A DNA stretch of 64,000 nucleotides, taken from Cellulosimicrobium marinum (GTDB taxonomy: Bacteria; Actinomycetota; Actinomycetes; Actinomycetales; Cellulomonadaceae). The position numbers and the translations under genes were made by a program. The stretch spans positions 124,001-188,000 of the forward strand of contig NZ_JAJBZH010000005.1 of the NCBI RefSeq assembly GCF_020551945.1, in the 5' to 3' direction. How positions within the stretch are numbered: the stretch's first letter is position 1; the number at the start of each line of letters is the position of its first letter. Under the pieces are notes generated by a model, which was given only the letters and a program-made list of their open reading frames with translations, was not told where the DNA came from and did not search any database. Positions 55,446 through 64,000 of the stretch are shown piece by piece.

Positions 55446-57554
55446 ATGCGCCCTGTCACCGACCTCCAGCGAGCCGACGCACGGTTCGAGGTGATCTCCG
55501 AGTACAGCCCGTCCGGCGACCAGCCGACGGCCATCGCGGACCTGTCGGGGCGGGTCCGCGCGGGGGAGAAGGACGTCGTGCTCCTCGGCGCGACGGGGAC
55601 CGGCAAGTCGGCGACGACGGCCTGGCTGATCGAGGAGCTGCAGCGTCCGACGCTCGTCATGGCGCCCAACAAGACCCTCGCCGCGCAGCTCGCGACGGAG
55701 TTCCGCGAGCTGCTGCCGAACAACGCGGTCGAGTACTTCGTGTCGTACTACGACTACTACCAGCCCGAGGCGTACATCGCGCAGACGGACACCTACATCG
55801 AGAAGGACTCGTCGATCAACGACGAGGTCGAGCGGCTGCGGCACTCCGCGACGAGCTCGCTCCTCACGCGGCGCGACGTCGTGGTGGTCGCGTCCGTCTC
55901 GTGCATCTACGGCCTGGGGACGCCGCAGGAGTACGTGGACCGCATGGTCCGGCTCGACGTCGGCACGCAGGTCGAGCGTGACGACCTGCTGCGGCAGTTC
56001 GTCACCATGCAGTACTCGCGCAACGACCTGGCGTTCACGCGCGGCACCTTCCGGGTCCGCGGCGACACGGTCGAGATCATCCCGGTCTACGAGGAGCTCG
56101 CGATCCGGATCGAGTTCTTCGGGGACGAGATCGAGTCCATCCAGACGCTGCACCCCCTCACGGGCGACGTGATCCGTTCGGAGCCGTCGGTCCACGTGTT
56201 CCCCGCGACGCACTACGTCGCCGGCCCCGAGCGCATGGAGCGCGCCATCACCTCCATCGAGGCGGAGCTGGCGGAGCGGCTGGACGAGCTGGAGCGCCAG
56301 AACAAGCTGCTCGAGGCACAGCGCCTGCGCATGCGCACGACGTACGACATCGAGATGATGCGGCAGATCGGCACCTGCTCGGGGATCGAGAACTACTCGC
56401 GGCACATCGACGGGCGCGAGTCCGGCTCGCCGCCGAACACCCTGCTCGACTACTTCCCGGAGGACTTCCTCCTCGTCATCGACGAGTCGCACGTCACGGT
56501 GCCGCAGATCGGGGCGATGTTCGAGGGCGACATGTCCCGCAAGCGGAGCCTCGTGGACCACGGGTTCCGGCTGCCGAGCGCGACGGACAACCGCCCGCTG
56601 CGCTGGGAGGAGTTCGTCGAGCGCATCGGCCAGACCGTCTACCTCTCCGCGACCCCGGGTCCCTACGAGATGTCGATGTCCGACGGCGTGGTGGAGCAGA
56701 TCATCCGCCCCACGGGCCTCGTGGACCCCGAGGTCGTCGTCAAGCCGACGACGGGCCAGATCGACGACCTGCTGCACGAGATCCGGGAGCGGGCGGAGCG
56801 CGACGAGCGCGTGCTCGTCACGACGCTCACGAAGAAGATGGCCGAGGACCTCACCGACTACCTGCTGGAGAAGGACGTGCGGGTGCGCTACCTGCACTCC
56901 GAGGTCGACACGCTGCGCCGCGTCGAGCTCCTGCGCGAGCTGCGCCTCGGGCAGTACGACGTGCTGGTGGGCATCAACCTGCTGCGGGAGGGCCTGGACC
57001 TGCCCGAGGTGTCCCTCGTCGCGATCCTCGACGCCGACAAGGAGGGCTTCCTGCGCTCCCCGACGTCGCTCATCCAGACCATCGGTCGCGCGGCCCGCAA
57101 CGTCTCGGGCGAGGTGCACATGTACGCCGACAAGATCACGCCCGCCATGGCGGCCGCGATCGAGGAGACCGAGCGGCGCCGCGAGAAGCAGGTGGCGTAC
57201 AACCGCGAGCACGGCATCGACCCGACGCCGCTGCGCAAGAAGATCTCCGACGTCACCGACATGCTGGCGCGCGAGGACGTCGACACCGCCGAGCTCCTCG
57301 CGGGCGGCTACCGCCGTCCGGGCAAGGGCGGTCAGGCGAAGGCCCCGGTGCCCGGCGCGCCGAAGGAGGGCGCGACGTCGGGCAACCGGCTCGCGGGTGC
57401 CGCGGCGAGCGACCTGGCGCAGCTCATCCAGGAGCTGAGCGACCAGATGCACGCGGCGGCCGGCGAGCTGCAGTTCGAGCTCGCGGCGCGCCTGCGCGAC
57501 GAGATCTCCGGCCTGAAGAAGGAGCTGCGCCAGATGCAGGCGGCGACGGCCTGA
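55446..57554 (+). CDS. uvrB: Excinuclease ABC subunit B
   Basis: Damage-verifying helicase-like subunit of nucleotide-excision repair. 702 aa. Walker [12 protein letters not shown], the beta-hairpin region with [20 protein letters not shown], the DEAD-like [10 protein letters not shown], motif [18 protein letters not shown] and motif [11 protein letters not shown] are intact. The C-terminal UVR domain ([21 protein letters not shown]) contacts UvrC and UvrA. ATG 55446 is preferred over earlier starts because of the -10 and because the conserved region begins soon after ([17 protein letters not shown]). Confidence 0.97.
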   Translation: MRPVTDLQRADARFEVISEYSPSGDQPTAIADLSGRVRAGEKDVVLLGATGTGKSATTAWLIEELQRPTLVMAPNKTLAAQLATEFRELLPNNAVEYFVSYYDYYQPEAYIAQTDTYIEKDSSINDEVERLRHSATSSLLTRRDVVVVASVSCIYGLGTPQEYVDRMVRLDVGTQVERDDLLRQFVTMQYSRNDLAFTRGTFRVRGDTVEIIPVYEELAIRIEFFGDEIESIQTLHPLTGDVIRSEPSVHVFPATHYVAGPERMERAITSIEAELAERLDELERQNKLLEAQRLRMRTTYDIEMMRQIGTCSGIENYSRHIDGRESGSPPNTLLDYFPEDFLLVIDESHVTVPQIGAMFEGDMSRKRSLVDHGFRLPSATDNRPLRWEEFVERIGQTVYLSATPGPYEMSMSDGVVEQIIRPTGLVDPEVVVKPTTGQIDDLLHEIRERAERDERVLVTTLTKKMAEDLTDYLLEKDVRVRYLHSEVDTLRRVELLRELRLGQYDVLVGINLLREGLDLPEVSLVAILDADKEGFLRSPTSLIQTIGRAARNVSGEVHMYADKITPAMAAAIEETERRREKQVAYNREHGIDPTPLRKKISDVTDMLAREDVDTAELLAGGYRRPGKGGQAKAPVPGAPKEGATSGNRLAGAAASDLAQLIQELSDQMHAAAGELQFELAARLRDEISGLKKELRQMQAATA

Positions 57555-57640
57555 CCGTCCGGGCCGGGCCGGGCCGGGTCGGCTCGGGTCGACAGGCACG
57601 CGCACCACGGGACGTCGTGCCCTGGCGGACGTGCATGGCC

Positions 57641-57646
57641 TATGCT
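57641..57646 (+). promoter_or_regulatory. -10 element TATGCT ahead of the riboswitch
   Basis: TATGCT lies just before the yybP-ykoY motif; transcription from about 57653 would place the whole aptamer in the leader. Confidence 0.5.
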
Positions 57647-57651
57647 GGCAC

Positions 57652-57801
57652 CTCGTTGAAGGGGAGTATTCCTCCGCGGTGATGTCGTCATCACGGCCGG
57701 CGTCGTCGTCGGCCCGGTGTCACCGGTCCCGCAACCACCTGCCCGCGCCTCGTGCGGGTGCGCGTGGCGGTGCGTGGCGGAAGAGACCTTCGGTACTCGA
57801 A
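57652..57801 (+). promoter_or_regulatory. yybP-ykoY (manganese) riboswitch
   Basis: The two conserved internal-loop strands are present: GAAGGGGAGTA (57658-57668) and GAAGAGACCTTC (57780-57791). GAAGG pairs with CCTTC, and CGTT (57654-57657) can pair with AACG near 57800. A variable GC-rich arm lies between, with GTGATGTCGTCATCAC as an internal hairpin. This motif is known to bind Mn2+ and to lie ahead of TerC and MntP genes. The ribosome binding site CCGGAGG of the downstream TerC gene is 25 nt after the aptamer, so control of translation or of antitermination are both possible. Confidence 0.85.
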
Positions 57802-57827
57802 CGCACCTACGTACCGGAGGTTCCTGC

Positions 57828-58850
57828 ATGGACGTCCCCGTCTGGGTCTGGGCCATCACCGTCGGCGCCATCCTCGCGATGCTCGCCGTCGACTACGTCG
57901 GCCACGTGCGCACGCCGCACGCGCCGAGCCTGCGCGAGGCGACCCGCTGGTCGATCGCGTACGTGGCGATCGCCGTCGTCTTCGGCGGCATCGTCTGGGC
58001 CGTCTGGGGCGGCACCTACGGCGGGGAGTACTTCGCCGGGTACATCACGGAGAAGAGCCTGTCGGTCGACAACCTCTTCGTGTTCGTCCTCATCATGTCG
58101 AGCTTCCGCGTCCCGCGGGAGTACCAGCAGAAGGTGCTGCTCATCGGCATCACCATCGCGCTGATCCTGCGGACCATCTTCATCTTCCTGGGCGCGGCGA
58201 TCATCGAGAACTGGGCCTGGGTCTTCTACATCTTCGGGGCGTTCCTCATCTGGACCGCGATCTCCCAGGCGCGCGCCGGGACGTCCCACGACGAGGAGTT
58301 CGAGGAGAACGGCGTCCTGCGCCTCACCCGCCGGCTCTTCCCGACGACGGACGACTACGTCGAGGACAAGCTCACGACGAAGATCGACGGGCGACGGTTC
58401 ATCACGCCGATGCTCATCGTCATGATCGCGATCGGCAGCGCCGACCTCCTCTTCGCGGTCGACTCGATCCCCGCGATCTTCGGCCTCACGCAGGAGACCT
58501 ACCTCGTCTTCGCCGCGAACGCGTTCTCGCTGCTGGGTCTTCGCCAGCTCTACTTCCTCATCGACGGCCTGCTCGACCGACTCGTCTACCTCAACTACGG
58601 CCTCGCGGCGATCCTCGGGTTCATCGGCGTCAAGCTGGTCATCCACGCGCTGCACACCAACGAGGTGCCCTTCATCAACGGTGGCGAGCACATCACCGCG
58701 ATCCCGGAGATCTCGACGACCGTGTCGCTGAGCTTCATCGTCGTCGTCCTCGCCATCACGACGATCGCGAGCCTCGCGGCCGACCGGCGCCGGCGCGCGC
58801 TCGTCGCGAGCGAGGACCGCCGCGAGAGCGCGGGGCCTGACGCCGGATGA
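57828..58850 (+). CDS. TerC-family integral membrane protein, first of two
   Basis: 340 aa with about nine hydrophobic segments. TerC signatures: LSVDNLFVFVLIMSSF, with the conserved Asp-Asn, and GSADLLFAVDSIPAIFGLTQ, with acidic residues thought to bind metal. Relatives are implicated in manganese export and in metalation of exported enzymes; older naming links them to tellurite resistance. ATG 57828 was chosen because CCGGAGG lies 7 nt upstream and the riboswitch ends before it; an in-frame upstream start at 57717 would lie inside the aptamer. It overlaps the second TerC gene by ATGA. Confidence 0.93.
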   Translation: MDVPVWVWAITVGAILAMLAVDYVGHVRTPHAPSLREATRWSIAYVAIAVVFGGIVWAVWGGTYGGEYFAGYITEKSLSVDNLFVFVLIMSSFRVPREYQQKVLLIGITIALILRTIFIFLGAAIIENWAWVFYIFGAFLIWTAISQARAGTSHDEEFEENGVLRLTRRLFPTTDDYVEDKLTTKIDGRRFITPMLIVMIAIGSADLLFAVDSIPAIFGLTQETYLVFAANAFSLLGLRQLYFLIDGLLDRLVYLNYGLAAILGFIGVKLVIHALHTNEVPFINGGEHITAIPEISTTVSLSFIVVVLAITTIASLAADRRRRALVASEDRRESAGPDAG

Positions 58851-59998
58851 TCCACGAGCTCCCCCTGTGGTTCGAGTGGGCGTCGCTGGCGGCGCTCGCC
58901 GCGCTGCTGGTCGTCGACCTGCTCGTCGTCGGCCGTCGGCCGCACGTCCCGTCGATGCGGGAGAGCGCGCTGTGGGTGGGGTTCTACGTCGCCCTCGCCC
59001 TCGTGTTCGGCGCGCTCGTGGGAGCCGTGGGGGGAGCCGCCCCGGCGGGGGAGTTCTACGCGGGCTGGCTCACGGAGTACAGCCTGTCGGTCGACAACCT
59101 CTTCGTGTTCGTCATCATCATGTCGAGGTTCGCGGTCCCGCGGGAGCAGCAGCAGCGGGTCCTCATGGTGGGGATCATCGTCGCCCTCGTGCTGCGCGGG
59201 GCGTTCATCCTCGCGGGGGCGGCGATCATCGCCGAGTTCGTGTGGGTGTTCTACCTGTTCGGCGCGTTCCTCGTGTACACGGCGGTCAAGCTCGTGACGG
59301 GCGACGACGACCCGGAGGAGTACCGCGAGAACCGGGCGGTGCGCGCGCTGCGGCGCGTGCTGCCCATCGGCACGCGGTACGACGGCGGGCGGCTGCGCAC
59401 GGTCGAGGACGGCCGGACCGTGTTCACGCCGCTCGTCGTCGTCTTCCTCGCGATCGGCAGCACCGACCTGCTGTTCGCGTTCGACTCGATCCCGGCGATC
59501 TTCGGCCTCACGCAGGACCCGTTCATCGTGTTCACGACGAACGTCTTCGCGCTCATGGGCCTGCGCCAGCTCTACTTCCTGCTCGGTGGGTTGCTGGAGC
59601 GGCTCGTCTACCTGCCGATCGGTCTCGCCGTGATCCTCGGGTTCATCGGCGTCAAGCTCATCCTCGAGGCGCTGCACGAGAACTCCCTGCCGTTCGTGAA
59701 CGGCGGCGAGCACCTCGCGGCGGTGCCGACGGTCCCCATCTGGCTCTCGCTCGTCGTCATCGTCGGCGCGCTCGCGGTGACGACCGTCGCGAGCCTGCTC
59801 CGCACGGGTCGTGGACGACCGGGCACGGAGACGGACGCCGCGTCGCCGCAGACCGTCGACGCGACGGACGGGCCGGACGACGTGGTCGACGAGGTGCACG
59901 ACGCGGTGCGCGACGAGGTGATCGACGACGCTGCCGACGTGGTCGACGGCACGGGCGGCGACACCCCGACCTGGGGGACGCCGCCCGAGCGCCGCTGA
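58847..59998 (+). CDS. TerC-family integral membrane protein, second of two
   Basis: 383 aa paralogue of the preceding gene; the same LSVDNLFVFVIIMSRF and GSTDLLFAFDSIPAIFGLTQ motifs are present and the helix pattern is the same. The C-terminal 70 residues form an acidic cytosolic tail (DDVVDEVHDAVRDEVIDD) not seen in the first copy. The ATG overlaps the upstream stop, with no separate promoter, so both are under the manganese riboswitch. The two proteins may form a hetero-oligomer or have diverged in client or metal. It converges on a YciI gene 4 bp away. Confidence 0.93.
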   Translation: MIHELPLWFEWASLAALAALLVVDLLVVGRRPHVPSMRESALWVGFYVALALVFGALVGAVGGAAPAGEFYAGWLTEYSLSVDNLFVFVIIMSRFAVPREQQQRVLMVGIIVALVLRGAFILAGAAIIAEFVWVFYLFGAFLVYTAVKLVTGDDDPEEYRENRAVRALRRVLPIGTRYDGGRLRTVEDGRTVFTPLVVVFLAIGSTDLLFAFDSIPAIFGLTQDPFIVFTTNVFALMGLRQLYFLLGGLLERLVYLPIGLAVILGFIGVKLILEALHENSLPFVNGGEHLAAVPTVPIWLSLVVIVGALAVTTVASLLRTGRGRPGTETDAASPQTVDATDGPDDVVDEVHDAVRDEVIDDAADVVDGTGGDTPTWGTPPERR

Positions 59999-60002
59999 CG
60001 GG

Positions 60003-60302
60003 TCAGACCCGGTGCGCCCAGTCGCCGATCACGGGCGACCACGGGCGGACCGACCGCTCGGCGACGAGGCCGGCGCGGGCGAACGGGTCCGCGTCGAGGA
60101 GCTCGGCCGCGGCGTCGACGCTCGCGGCGTCGACGATGAGCAGCGCGCCGGCGGGGGCGTCCGCGGTGGCGGCGAGCGGGCCCGACGCGAGGAGCGCGCC
60201 CTGCTCGTGCAGGCCGCGCAGGAAGGCCCGGTGCTCGGGGCGGACGGCGTCGAGCTCGGCGGGTCGGTCGGGGTAGACGTAGGTCACGGCGTGGATCGGC
60301 AT
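60003..60302 (-). CDS. YciI-family protein
   Basis: 99 aa, single alpha/beta ferredoxin-like domain. RPEHRAFLRGLHEQGALLASGPL is the family core, with the conserved His and the G-P turn. DADPFARAGLVAERSVRPW is the second half, with the catalytic-type Asp/Pro. Relatives include dehydrochlorinase-like enzymes, but most have no known reaction. ATG 60302 begins MPIHAVTYVYPDRPAELDAV, in line with family lengths of 90-100 aa. Confidence 0.85.
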   Translation of the reverse strand: MPIHAVTYVYPDRPAELDAVRPEHRAFLRGLHEQGALLASGPLAATADAPAGALLIVDAASVDAAAELLDADPFARAGLVAERSVRPWSPVIGDWAHRV

Positions 60303-60409
60303 GGCGCCATTGAACCAGCGCCGCTCGGGCCGGGTGGCGTCCGTCCGCGGTGCTCCGCCCGGGTGGGCGACCGCCGTCGAATGACGTGGCGGTCGGCGGA
60401 GCGTCCCCC

Positions 60410-60415
60410 TAGGGT
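60410..60415 (+). promoter_or_regulatory. -10 element TAGGGT, leaderless peptidase promoter
   Basis: TAGGGT ends 8 nt before ATG 60424; no ribosome binding site is present. Confidence 0.5.
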
Positions 60416-60423
60416 CGCGTCCC

Positions 60424-61167
60424 ATGGGCGACCTCACGATCCTCGCGACCTCGGGCGGGTACGCGCCCGGGCACCGGACCCGTCTGGCGCTCGGCCCGCT
60501 CGTGCACCACGCGGCCGAGCTGTCGGGCGCCGCGGGAACGCCGCGCGTCTGCCACCTCGGGACGGCGGGCGGGGACCAGACCTGGTTCCACGCCGAGCTG
60601 GACGAGGCCGCGCGGGTCGCCGGGTTCGGTATGTCCCACCTGTCCCTCTTCTCGATGCCGAACGTCAACGACGTCGAGGGGTACCTGCGCGAGCAGGACG
60701 TCGTGTGGGTCGGCGGCGGGTCCGTCGTCAACCTCCTCGCCGTGTGGCGCGCGCACGACCTCCCGCGCGTCCTGCGCGCGGTCGGGGAGTCCGGGGTCGT
60801 GCTCGCGGGGGTCAGCGCGGGATCGATCTGCTGGCACGTGGGTGGACCCACGGACTCGTTCGGGCCCGATCTGCGGCCGGTGACGGACGCGCTGGCGTTC
60901 GTCCCGTTCGGCAACGGCGTCCACTACGACGCCGAGCCCGGGCGGCGTCCGCTGCTGCACCGGCTCGTCGCGGAGGGCGCGCTGCCGACCTCGTACGCGA
61001 GCGACGACGGTGTCGGCCTTGTCTACCGCGGCCCCCGTCTGGTCGAGGCCGTGACCGAGCGGCGCGGCGCCGCGGCGTGGCGGGTGACGCGCGCGTCCGG
61101 TCCGGACGGCGAGGCGACGGCCGAGGAGGCGCGCGTCGAGCCGAGGGTGCTGCCCGGGGCGCGCTGA
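60424..61167 (+). CDS. Peptidase E-like (S51) serine peptidase
   Basis: 247 aa, flavodoxin-like fold of the S51 family (dipeptidase E and cyanophycinase relatives). The nucleophile Ser lies in LAGVSAGSICW. VVWVGGGSVVNLL is the oxyanion-loop region. HLSLFSMPNVNDVEGYL and the C-terminal GVGLVYRG strand are typical. It is closer to the uncharacterised actinobacterial YgaJ-type group than to cyanophycinase, which is longer. Peptidase E cleaves Asp-X dipeptides, but the specificity here is not shown. No signal peptide. Confidence 0.87.
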   Translation: MGDLTILATSGGYAPGHRTRLALGPLVHHAAELSGAAGTPRVCHLGTAGGDQTWFHAELDEAARVAGFGMSHLSLFSMPNVNDVEGYLREQDVVWVGGGSVVNLLAVWRAHDLPRVLRAVGESGVVLAGVSAGSICWHVGGPTDSFGPDLRPVTDALAFVPFGNGVHYDAEPGRRPLLHRLVAEGALPTSYASDDGVGLVYRGPRLVEAVTERRGAAAWRVTRASGPDGEATAEEARVEPRVLPGAR

Positions 61168-61201
61168 CGCGCGTCGTCGTGCTCCGCGGTCGGCCGGCGG
61201 G

Positions 61202-61906
61202 TCACCAGCCGCGGGCGGCCCACGCCGGGAGGTGCGGGCGCTCGGCGCCGAGCGTGGTGTCGGGGCCGTGGCCCGGGTAGACCCAGGTGTCGTCGCCGAA
61301 CCGGTCGAACACGCGGTGGGTGACGTCGTCCAGCAGCCGTGCGAACCGCTCCGGGTCGTGGTCCGTCCTGCCGAGACCGCCGGGGAACAGCGAGTCGCCG
61401 GTGAACACGTGCGCCCGGCCGGGGACGGCCCCGGCCTCCCGGACGGCGTCGGGCTCGGAGTAGCGGAGCGCTATCGAGCCGGGCGTGTGGCCGCGCAGGG
61501 CGACCACCTCGAGCCCGAGGTGCCCGACACCGACCCGGTCGCCGTGGTGCAGGCGTCGCCCGACCGTGACACCGGTCGCGTGCTCGACGGCGTCCGCGTC
61601 CTCCTCCCCGGCGGCGACGGTCGCGCCCGTCGCGGCGACGACCTCGGCGAGGGCGGCGACGTGGTCGCGGTGGCGGTGGGTCGTGACGACCGTCGTGAGC
61701 GGCCCGGGGCCGGCGTCCGTGACGAGGTCGAGGAGCCGCGCGGGCTCGGCCGCGGCGTCGACGAGGAGGTGCTCCCCGGAGCGGCGGCAGGTGAGGAGGT
61801 AGGCGTCGTTCTCCATCGGCCCCACCGCGAGCTTGCGGATCTCGAGGTCGTCCAGCCGGCGCAGGTCCGCCGGCCCGCCCACCGCGACCGCTCCCGTGTA
61901 CGTCAT
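61202..61906 (-). CDS. Metallo-beta-lactamase-fold hydrolase (glyoxalase II-like)
   Basis: 234 aa. Metal ligands: THRHRDH (T-H-x-H-x-D-H type), the His in LRGHTPGSIAL, the Asp in VFTGDSLFPGGLGRTD and the last His in VYPGHGPDTTLG. This is the arrangement of glyoxalase II and related thioester hydrolases; the substrate is not proven. ATG 61906 is leaderless behind CACACT. The gene diverges from uvrA. Confidence 0.9.
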   Translation of the reverse strand: MTYTGAVAVGGPADLRRLDDLEIRKLAVGPMENDAYLLTCRRSGEHLLVDAAAEPARLLDLVTDAGPGPLTTVVTTHRHRDHVAALAEVVAATGATVAAGEEDADAVEHATGVTVGRRLHHGDRVGVGHLGLEVVALRGHTPGSIALRYSEPDAVREAGAVPGRAHVFTGDSLFPGGLGRTDHDPERFARLLDDVTHRVFDRFGDDTWVYPGHGPDTTLGAERPHLPAWAARGW

Positions 61907-61913
61907 GCGGACC

Positions 61914-61919
61914 AGTGTG
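61914..61919 (-). promoter_or_regulatory. -10 element CACACT, leaderless hydrolase promoter
   Basis: CACACT on the minus strand ends 7 nt before ATG 61906. Confidence 0.4.
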
Positions 61920-62016
61920 ACCCGGCCGCGCCGGATGTCGTGCAGGGGCGGGCGACGTCTCGTGGGAGAACGGGGGAGAGACGTCGAACACGTGTGCGAG
62001 TGTCGGAGGGCGGTCG

Positions 62017-62022
62017 TACCAT
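62017..62022 (+). promoter_or_regulatory. -10 element TACCAT, leaderless uvrA promoter
   Basis: TACCAT ends 6 nt before GTG 62029. Confidence 0.5.
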
Positions 62023-62028
62023 CGTGCG

Positions 62029-64000
<1,972 letters not shown>

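Noticed and set aside
55400-55446. LexA/SOS box before uvrB
   Set aside because: No GAAC-N4-GTTC-like or similar dyad could be recognised in the upstream region.
57717-57827. Upstream start for the first TerC protein
   Set aside because: The extension would be encoded by the riboswitch aptamer and lacks a ribosome binding site; ATG 57828 has one.

Overview
The window is a high-GC chromosomal segment from an actinobacterium. It has a Pup-proteasome locus, GTG starts are common, and many starts look leaderless. The gene order (hisF/hisI-trp-lgt, pyk, pdtaR, polA, rpsA, coaE, uvrB, uvrA) matches the conserved actinobacterial backbone known from Mycobacterium and Streptomyces. Together with the GH92 glycosidase and the choice-of-anchor A protein, this suggests Micrococcales, probably Cellulomonadaceae or Promicromonosporaceae such as Cellulosimicrobium, Cellulomonas or Isoptericola. 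I infer this from content and order; no search was run. I saw no phage, insertion sequence or CRISPR array.

Layout. (1) 1-1752: end of a HAD phosphatase and a site-2 protease-like membrane peptidase. (2) 1818-10276: tRNA m1A58 methyltransferase followed by the complete Pup-proteasome system (ARC/Mpa ATPase, Dop, Pup, PrcB, PrcA, PafA). A 655-bp repeat-rich gap splits it between arc and dop. (3) 10292-16536: FKBP lipoprotein, hisF, a heterodimeric ABC exporter and hisI. (4) 16533-23840: trpE, a Trp-operon membrane protein, two small membrane proteins, trpC, trpB, trpA and lgt. Many of these genes overlap by ATGA or GTGA. trpD, trpG and trpF are absent here. A run of 19 C lies between trpC and trpB. 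(5) 23979-31567: glutamate synthase gltBD and pyruvate kinase. (6) 31744-40875: an accessory island with GH92 mannosidase and GT4 glycosyltransferase genes diverging from a Pls/PosA-type membrane NRPS (resembling epsilon-poly-lysine synthetase), followed by an M1 aminopeptidase. (7) 40940-49726: a tRNA with a leucine anticodon but a short variable region, the ANTAR regulator PdtaR, GNAT, thioesterase, polA, methyltransferase, pfkA and rpsA. (8) 49843-57554: ABC exporter diverging from a MarR gene over a clear operator, coaE, pcp, a sortase-anchored choice-of-anchor A protein and uvrB. (9) 57555-64000: a yybP-ykoY (manganese) riboswitch driving two tandem TerC genes, then YciI-like, peptidase E-like, metallo-beta-lactamase and uvrA, which runs off the end.

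How the parts work together. PafA attaches Pup to target lysines, Dop removes it, and ARC unfolds tagged proteins into the PrcA/PrcB chamber. The trp genes convert chorismate towards tryptophan with help from genes elsewhere, and hisF/hisI supply two histidine steps. UvrA, UvrB and Pol I are nucleotide-excision repair proteins. The Pls-like enzyme plus the M1 peptidase is the best candidate for a specialised, uncharacterised product system, possibly a cationic homopoly-amino acid and the enzyme that trims or degrades it.

A pervasive feature is a TANNNT-type -10 element ending 6-8 nt before the start codon (13 genes), which implies leaderless mRNAs. Most intergenic gaps are under 300 bp. The only longer one, 4697-5351, is described as its own feature.
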